Source: Sambucus nigra
Taxonomy: Eukaryota; Streptophyta; Magnoliopsida; Dipsacales; Adoxaceae
Length of the DNA stretch: 64,000 nt
Direction: 5' to 3'
Assembly (NCBI GenBank): GCA_949130495.1
Contig: OX422209.1
Span: 699,475,257-699,539,256 of the forward strand
Shown in pieces: positions 57,595 through 64,000 of this stretch; positions within the stretch are counted from its first letter, which is position 1; each line of letters starts with the position of its first letter. A model generated the notes under the pieces. The model made no database searches. It was not told where the DNA came from and saw only the letters and a program-made list of their open reading frames with translations. Both the position numbers and the translations under genes were made by a program.

Positions 57595-57919
57595 CTTGGT
57601 ATAAGAGGTCGATCAAATATTTTATTTGCTTGCTATGAATGAAGGGTTGTTTTTTGTTCGGTTAAAGCCTCATTTCCAGTGGTGGTCTGCCTTTATACAC
57701 AAAATTTGGAAGAGAATGCATCTAGCTTGTCCCCATCTCCGTAAGTTATCTCTTAGAATTCCTCAAAATTTAATTGGAGCCTCGGGACTTTACAATTGCC
57801 TTGCACGGAGAGAATGGGAGAATATAATACAAGGGTTTTAATGGATTTGTAAAATGTATGAGGGTATTTTAGTCATTACATCATTATAGTGGAACTCCCC
57901 TCTTTTTAAGTAGTAGAGA
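57595..57919 (-). other. Helitron 5' region, perhaps captured eIF4E upstream DNA
   Basis: No gene. It lies between the Helitron 5' terminus and the captured ATG, and could contain the leader of the donor gene. Confidence 0.4.
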
Positions 57920-58448
57920 TTAAAAGATCTATATACTATCCTTTTAAAAAACAAGGCAATCAATAATAAAGCCCTAACATAATTATAGCCGATGACCAAT
58001 TATAATGGTAAAACAGGTGTTGTCCTTTAACATAAGTTTTTCTACAACATACAAACATTTGCTCGTGCGTGCAAACACACAGAAAATGTTGTCCATCAAC
58101 GGAAGTTTTTCTACAACTATATTTCAAAAGCACATTTTTGAGGGCCGCCTTCACAATTTGAGAACTTGAATGTTTTAAACCCATTGGAGTTTGCTTCAAC
58201 GGGTTATTATTGTTAGAATTTATGGGTTTATTTAAGTTGACAAAATCAGATTTTGGTTCATTTTGGGGCAATTTATTATGGGATTCACATGCCTTTCGAG
58301 ACAATTCAAAATTGTAACTAGTTCACCTCTGCAAGGAGTATAATGTGATATACTCGCATACGAAAATTAATAAATTATCGAATGAGAAATTATAGCTCAA
58401 AGTACTCACTTGGAACATGAAAATTAGTTGAAGTATTAAGTTAAAACT
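57920..58448. other. Spacer without a recognised gene
   Basis: A 114-codon minus frame (57960-58304) has no recognised domain. A GGAAGTTTTTCTACAAC-type phrase occurs twice (about 58030 and 58100). Confidence 0.4.
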
Positions 58449-59100
58449 TGTCCCAAATAGGAAGAATGTGTAAAATGTGTGTGGTATAATATAACCCAAT
58501 TTGGCTTAATGGCTTGTTGTAGAGGGAGCAATTACATGGGCTTGGGTTGGCTTCCAAAAATGCGCGCGGGCTCGGGTTTAGGGTCGTGGCGCTTTAACTT
58601 GGGTAAAATATAAACTTTTTGGGCAAAGTATATTGGGCTTTTTTTATTTTATTTTTGGGTTTCTTTCATTTTATTTTGTTTTATAAAATATAAAATATAA
58701 AATATAAAATATTTCTTTTTTAATTTCGTTTTATCTGGTTGGCTAGTTAATTTCGGTTATTCCCAACGGTTTACTGTTGGAATTTCCAACCGTTTTTTAA
58801 CTGTCACTTATTTTTTTATAAATAAGTGGTCCGGGGTCTCACTTTAAGGGTTACGAAAATTATTACTAAGTCAATCCATATATTCTGTGAGTTCATATGA
58901 GAGTCCTCAACAGTTGGTTCAAACAGACTTGCAAATTGGAGTGCTATATTTGCAAGTAAGATTGTTGTATTCTGGGAGACGATTATTACTGCGTCCGAGA
59001 AGCACTAATTCAGGGCAAAATTCGTCTTAATGTCAGAGTGTTTAACACTTCCCTTAATCTAGTTTTTGCGTCGTTTCATTTTAATTCTATAATTATTTTG
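58449..59100 (+). repeat. Copia 5' LTR (right boundary uncertain)
   Basis: It starts TGTCCCAAATAGG, has a TATA box (TTTATAAATAAG near 58815) and a (TATAAAA)n patch at 58684-58715. The end and primer-binding site could not be fixed without the second LTR, so the right limit is an estimate. Confidence 0.5.
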
Positions 59101-59489
59101 TAATTATAAATTTCGTAAAATTTGTAATATAATTAAAAATAATTTTGGATAACAATCTTAAGACGAATTTTTCATATATCCAAAATGGTTTTTTGTGTTA
59201 CTTAATTACAGAATACTCTTTGTGTTAAGAAATTATTTTCAGCATTACAAAATATTGTTTTCACATTCTGTAAAGGTTTTTTGTGAAAGCAAAATTTTCT
59301 GTTATACATAAAATATAATTTATTTATTGCATGTATTTTGTTAATCAGGAAATTAGTATACTATTATTTATTTTCTAGTGAATTGACAACAAGATAGTTC
59401 TCGTTAATTCGTGATATTATATTAATATAACTATTCACTCACATATCCTGTTATAAACACATATTTATTTCTGCTTTGCCTATTGCGGT

Positions 59490-60360
59490 AGTACCAACTA
59501 ATGTTGAACATGGTGAAAAATTCAAAAAGTTCAAAGGGACTGATATCAAACGTTGGCAACAACAAATGTTATTTTATTGAACAACTTTGAACTTGATAAA
59601 ATTCCTTAATGAAGAGGAACCAACTTTGAAAGAAGGTGAAACTGACAGGAAAATAATTACCGTTGTGGATGCATGGAAACATGCTGATTTTTTAAGTAAA
59701 AATTATATTCTCAACAATATGGAAAACACATTATATAATGTATACAACCCTCTTAAAACTGGTAAAGAGGCGGGGGAGTCTTTGAATAAAAAATACAAAA
59801 CAGAAGATGCCGGAATGAAGAAATTCGTTGTCGATAGATTCTTGGATTTTAAAATGGTTGATTCAAAGACTATCATTAGTCAAGTCCAAGAGCTCCAATT
59901 GCTTTATCATGAAATCTTTTATAAAAAAATAGAAATAAGTGAGTCATTTCAAGTGGCTGCTATGATTGAAAAATTGTCACCGTCTTAGAAAGATTTCAAA
60001 AATTATTTGAAACATAAACGTAAAGAAATAAGACTTGTGGGCTTGATTGTGAGGTTAAGGATTAAAGAGGATAATTGGGTATGGGAAAAGAAAACTGACA
60101 ATGCTATGGAATCCAAAGCGCATGTAGTGGAAGAATGGAAAAGTAGCAAGAACAAGAAAAGGAAGCGTGTGAACCAAGGCGGGCCAAACAAAGGGCCTAA
60201 AAGTGAAAACTTTAAAGTGTTCGATGGAAAATATTTTGTGTGTGACAAGCCAGGAAATCATGTTAAAGATTGTTGTAATCGAAAAAATGAAGGGAATAAG
60301 AAACATAAGCAAGCACAAACCAATGTCGCTGAAGTTGAGAACATTTATGAAAATATTAAT
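59490..60360 (+). pseudogene. Copia gag, broken
   Basis: Plus-strand frames give FKKFKGTDIKRWQQQMLFY, then a 133-codon piece (59587-59988) and, from 60007, a Lys-rich tail with a zinc knuckle reading YFVCDKPGNHVKDC. The first Cys of the usual CX2C is Tyr. Stops occur near 59577 and 59986. Confidence 0.8.
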
Positions 60361-60399
60361 GATTTGAGCCTCTCGACCGTGGTTTATGAAGTCAACATG

Positions 60400-61725
60400 G
60401 TAGGAAATACTAAGGAATGGTGGGTGGACATTGGGGCCACTCGTCACATATGTTCTGATAATAATATGTTTACTTCCTACCAACACTCTGATCACGAGGA
60501 ACAACTTTTCATGGAAAATTCTTCTACTTTAAAGGTTGAAGGAAAAAGGAAAGTTATACTCAAGATGACTTCGGGAAAGGAACTTACTCTCAACGACGTG
60601 CTTCAAGTCCCTGCTATTCGAAAGAAGCTGGTTTCAAGATCACTGCTTAGCAAGAAGGGATTCAAACTTGTATTTGACTCTGATAAATTTGTACTCACTA
60701 AGAGTGGTATGTATGTGGGTAAAGGATATTTGAGCGATGGGCTCTTCAAACTCAATGTGATGACTGTAATGCCTATTAATAGTAATAAGAACATATCCTC
60801 TGCTTATTTGTTCGAGTCTTGTAATGTTTGGCACGGTAGATTAGGTAATGTTAATTATGATACTATTCGTAAATTAATTAACTTAGACTTAATACCTAAC
60901 TTTAGTATTGACTCAAGTCACAAGTGTGAAACGTATGTGGAATCAAAGTTAACTAAAACTCCTTTTAAAAATGTTAAAAGAAGTACAAACCCTCTTGAGT
61001 TAATTCATAGTGATATATGTGATTCAAAATTTGTACAAACAAGAGGTGGGAAAAAGAATTTTATTAACTTTATTGATGATTGCACAGGATATTGCTATGT
61101 ATATTTGCTTAGAAGCAAGGATGAGGAGGTAAATATTTTCGAACATTATAAAAATAAAGTTGAGAATCAACTTAGCAAAAAGATTAAAGTAGTTAGAAGT
61201 GATAGATGAGGTGAATATAATTCCCCTTTTGAACAATTTTGTTCAAAACACGAAATTATTTATCAAACTACCGCTCCTTACATGCCTAATTCTAGCAGGA
61301 TTGTGGAACGTAAAAACCGAACTCTAAAAGAGATGATGAATGCTATGTTGATAAGTTCAGGTTTACCTTAGAACTTGTGGGGGGAAGCTTTGCTTCTTGC
61401 AAACTACCTTCTTAACAAAATGCCTCATAAGAAATCACAAAAGACACCATATGAATTGTGGAAAGGTCAAACACCTTCCTATAAATACCTCAAAGTGTGG
61501 GGTTGTCTAGTAAAGGTAGTGGTTCCTGATTCTAAAAGGATTAAGATAGGACCAAAATTTTTTAATTGCGTATTTATTGGTTATGCAATTAATAGTAGTG
61601 CTTATCAATTTCTTGTACATAAATCTGAGATTCCTGATATACACGTAAATACTATAATTGAGTCTAGGAATGCATATTTCTTTAAAGAAATATTTCCTAA
61701 TAAAATTAAAGTGGTTGATTCAAGT
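60400..61725 (+). pseudogene. Copia protease and integrase, broken
   Basis: The protease site reads WWVDIGATRHIC (normally DSGAT, so Ser is Ile). Then come the integrase zinc region (WHGRLGNVNYDTI) and the core with HSDICDSK, FINFIDDCTGY and VVRSD. After TGA at 61207 and a TAG near 61369 it continues with LWGEALLLANYLLNKMPHK and YELWKGQTPSYKYLKVWGC. The match ends where the palindrome begins. Confidence 0.85.
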
Positions 61726-61873
61726 TCTTCATCTTTCTTAATATATTCATTCTCTATATTATTTTAATGACTATTAAATGCAGTATCATAAGTTCTTGTA
61801 AAAGAACTTATGATACTGCATTTAATAGTCATTAAAATAATATAGAGAATGAATATATTAAGAAAGATGAAGA
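61726..61873. repeat. Perfect palindrome, 72-bp arms with a 4-bp loop
   Basis: 61726-61797 is the exact reverse complement of 61802-61873, with GTAA between. The right arm and its right flank read as the normal pol linker (NNIENEYIKKDEDLEPR in the plus frame), so the left arm is the extra, inverted copy. Confidence 0.95.
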
Positions 61874-63492
61874 CCTCGAACCTAGACTTAGCAAAAGGAC
61901 AAAGACTTCAAAGTCTTTTGGTCCAGATTTTCTAACATATATGTTAGAAAGTGAGCTTAGAACTTTACAGAAGCGATGTCAACTCCAGAAGCCCCTTTTT
62001 GGAAAGAGGCCATCAATAGTGAAATTGAATCCATCATGCAAAATCATACGTGGGAACTGGTTGACCTTCAACTAGGATGTAAACCTCTTGGATATAAGTG
62101 GATATTTAAGAAAAAATTAAAAGTTGATGGATCAATTGATAAATACAAAGCTAGACTTGTAGCTAAAGGCTATAAATAAAAGGAAGGGATGTATTACTTT
62201 GACACTTACTCACTTGTTATGAGAATAACATCCATTCGAATGTTAATAGCAATTGGAGCATTATATAATCTTGAGATACATCAAATGGATGTACAAACTA
62301 TCTTCTTAAATGGAGATCTAAATGAAGAGATATACATGGAACAATCAGAAAGGTTTAAAGTCCTAGGAAAAGAAAAGAAGGTGTGTAAACTTGTTAAATC
62401 CCTTTACGGATAAAAACACGCACCTAAACAATGGCATGGGAAATTTGACAATATAATGATGTCGAATGGATTTAAAATAAATGAGTGTGATAAATGTGTA
62501 TATATTAAAAACACTACAAGTGGCTATGTCATTGTTTGCCTCTATGTAGATGATATGCTTATTATTGGAAATAATAAGGATATAATTAAATCTACTAAGA
62601 AAATCTTGTCCAGTAAATTTGATATGAAAGATATGGGTATTGCCGATGTTATAATAGGAATTAAAATTTTTAAAACATCGGAAGGACTTGTCTTGTTTCA
62701 ATCTCATTATATTGAGAAGATACTCGATAAGTTCGATAAAGGTAGTGATAGCATCGCTAAAACACCTATTGACCCAAATATTCATTTATGTAAAAATACT
62801 GGAAATGGTATATCTCAATTAGAATATTCTTGTATCATAGGTAGTTTAATGTATGTCATGAACTGCACTCGTCCAGATATTGCCTACTCAGTTAGTAAAT
62901 TGAGTCGATATACAAGTAATACAGGTGAAGACCATTGAAAAGCCATAATAAGAGTTCTTAGATATTTAAGATATACTCTTAATATTGGATTGCATTACAC
63001 GAGATATCGAACTGTACTTGAAGAATATAATGATGCCAATTGGATATCTGGTTCAAAGGATTCTAAATCCACAAGTGGTTTTGTATTTACACTTGGAAGT
63101 GCAGTTGTGTCTTAGAAATCCTCCAAACAAACTTGCATTGCCCGGTCAACTATGAAATCTGAATTTATAGCTCTAGATAAAGCTGGAGAAGAAGTAAAGT
63201 AGATTCGAATCTTTTTAGAGGATATTCTAATATGGCCAAAACCTGTGCTTGCAATTTGCATACATTGTGATAGTCAATCGGCAATTGGCAGAGCACATAG
63301 TCATATGAATAATGGTAAGTCTTGACATATACGTCGAAGACATAATACCTTTAAACAAATTCTCTCTAATGGAATAATTTCCATTGATTATATTAAGCCT
63401 AATGACAATATAGCGGATCCGTTAACTAAAGGGTTAAATGAAGAGAAATTGTATAATTTATCGAGGGGAATGGGACTAAAGCCTACAAAATA
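61874..63492 (+). pseudogene. Copia RT and RNase H, broken
   Basis: Pieces give APFWKEAINSEIESIMQNHT, GYKWIFKKKLKVDGSIDKYK, IHQMDVQTIFLNGDL, the intact catalytic VCLYVDDMLIIG (near 62550) and TRPDIAYSVSKLSRYTSN. RNase H follows with [19 protein letters not shown] and DNIADPLTKGL. Stops lie near 62177, 62411, 62936 and others. RNase H ends near 63490. Confidence 0.88.
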
Positions 63493-64000
63493 AAGAGATG
63501 TCTTAATGGAAACCCTACCTAGCTGACTAGAGATCCCAAAATCCAGGTTAAAAGGGACAACCAAATCTTAACTGACTCTTTGAAAAGTGCACCGATGAGT
63601 TTCAAACTCATACCTATTCCTATGATAAAATAGTGCTGCCCATAAAGTAAGTAAGGATAAGCTTAGATTTTAATGACTCCTATACTCTGGAGATTAAAGT
63701 GGGGTATAGTAGGATACTCTTAATGGGAAGTCACCTATGTGAGTGTGAAGGAATCGCTTTTATGAGAAATTCAAAAGGCTGAATTCTCTAAAGCACTCAT
63801 GAAACCAGGAATTGTTTAGGGCTAAAATGAACACAATCGAAAGAACCAACTTTATTTAAAAAAATTACTGTGTGAAGTCTATTGACTTGATTTACACAAA
63901 ACACTGAACAGTTCAAGACATCATGTTTACTAATCAGTAAGTAAATTCAAAAGTCTTTCACTAGGGATAATTCAAGGCCAAAAGCTATCTCTCCCGATAC
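63493..64000 (+). other. Copia 3' untranslated region
   Basis: No coding frame. No polypurine tract followed by TGTCCC was found before the window end. Confidence 0.6.

Larger units (their letters stand above)
52400..57919 (-). mobile_element. Helitron, 5.5 kb, carrying captured gene fragments
   Basis: On the minus strand the 5' end is A/TCTCTACTACTTAAAAAG (from 57919) and the 3' end is ...GCACAACTAG/T (52400). A hairpin with stem CACGTGC lies just upstream of the CTAG end. These TC and CTRR ends between A and T are the Helitron signature. Inside are a PIF1-type helicase fragment in the element's own orientation, two exons of a CYP90-like P450 on the opposite strand, and an eIF4E N-terminal fragment. 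The Rep domain was not found, so it is non-autonomous. Confidence 0.75.
58449..64000 (+). mobile_element. Ty1/Copia retrotransposon, decayed, runs off the window
   Basis: A 5' LTR-like region starting TGTCCCAAATAGGAAG at 58449 is followed by gag, protease, integrase, RT and RNase H, the Copia order. Many stops and several shifts are present. The 3' LTR is not reached by 64000, and after RNase H there is about 500 bp of untranslated sequence. Confidence 0.85.

Noticed and set aside
57416..57604. A Ser-rich 62-codon plus frame
   Set aside because: It is the reverse of the acidic eIF4E N-terminus; the Ser run comes from reverse-complemented Glu codons.

Overview
This window is plant nuclear DNA, most likely from a eudicot. 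It is AT-rich and dominated by nested transposable elements: chromovirus, Athila and Tat Ty3/Gypsy elements, Ty1/Copia, LINE, hAT-like, Tourist-like and Helitron. One clear cellular gene is visible, a short plastid-type PPR gene with a GT/AG intron. No bacterial-type operons, CRISPR arrays, rRNA genes or tRNA genes were seen. All assignments are by eye; no database search was run.

Layout. 1-3865 (minus strand): the 3' end of a Tekay-type chromovirus, consisting of a long LTR, a polypurine tract and a broken integrase/chromodomain. 3866-27053: what I read as one Tat-lineage Ty3/Gypsy element on the minus strand. Its 471-bp 5' LTR is at 26583-27053, its decayed gag-pol at about 20.7-26.5 kb, and beyond pol lies a plus-strand, intron-bearing antisense reading frame at 3949-7459, continuing at 19871-20000. 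A complete 12.4-kb Athila-type element (7460-19870) sits inside that antisense frame, flanked by the 5-bp duplication CCAAC; its two LTRs are about 99% identical. 27-31.5 kb: AT-rich DNA with decayed tandem repeats. 31.5-36.7 kb (minus): a second, LTR-less Tat gag-pol relic whose gag is split by a 526-bp hAT-type MITE with an 8-bp target duplication.

37202-39380 (plus): the PPR gene, which resembles the THA8/THA8-like group. 41-49 kb: LTR-like repeats, a LINE 3' fragment carrying a 402-bp MITE, and a 1322-bp hAT-like element with a perfect 14-bp terminal inverted repeat and an 8-bp duplication. 49638-51758: a Tourist-like element with TAA duplications and an internal foldback. 51971-52309: a near-perfect 181-bp tandem duplication. 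52400-57919 (minus): a Helitron carrying a broken PIF1-type helicase piece, two exons of a CYP90-like P450 and the N-terminal part of an eIF4E gene. 58449 to the window end (plus): a decayed Ty1/Copia element whose pol contains a perfect 72-bp-arm palindrome.

The most noteworthy objects are the gene-capturing Helitron, the Tat antisense gene with its nested young Athila element, the palindromic ACCGGTCCGCC motif cluster of that Athila element, and the Copia palindrome. Most coding remnants carry stops or lost catalytic residues. The Athila element is the least damaged: it has one in-frame stop, one frameshift and an intact third ORF.
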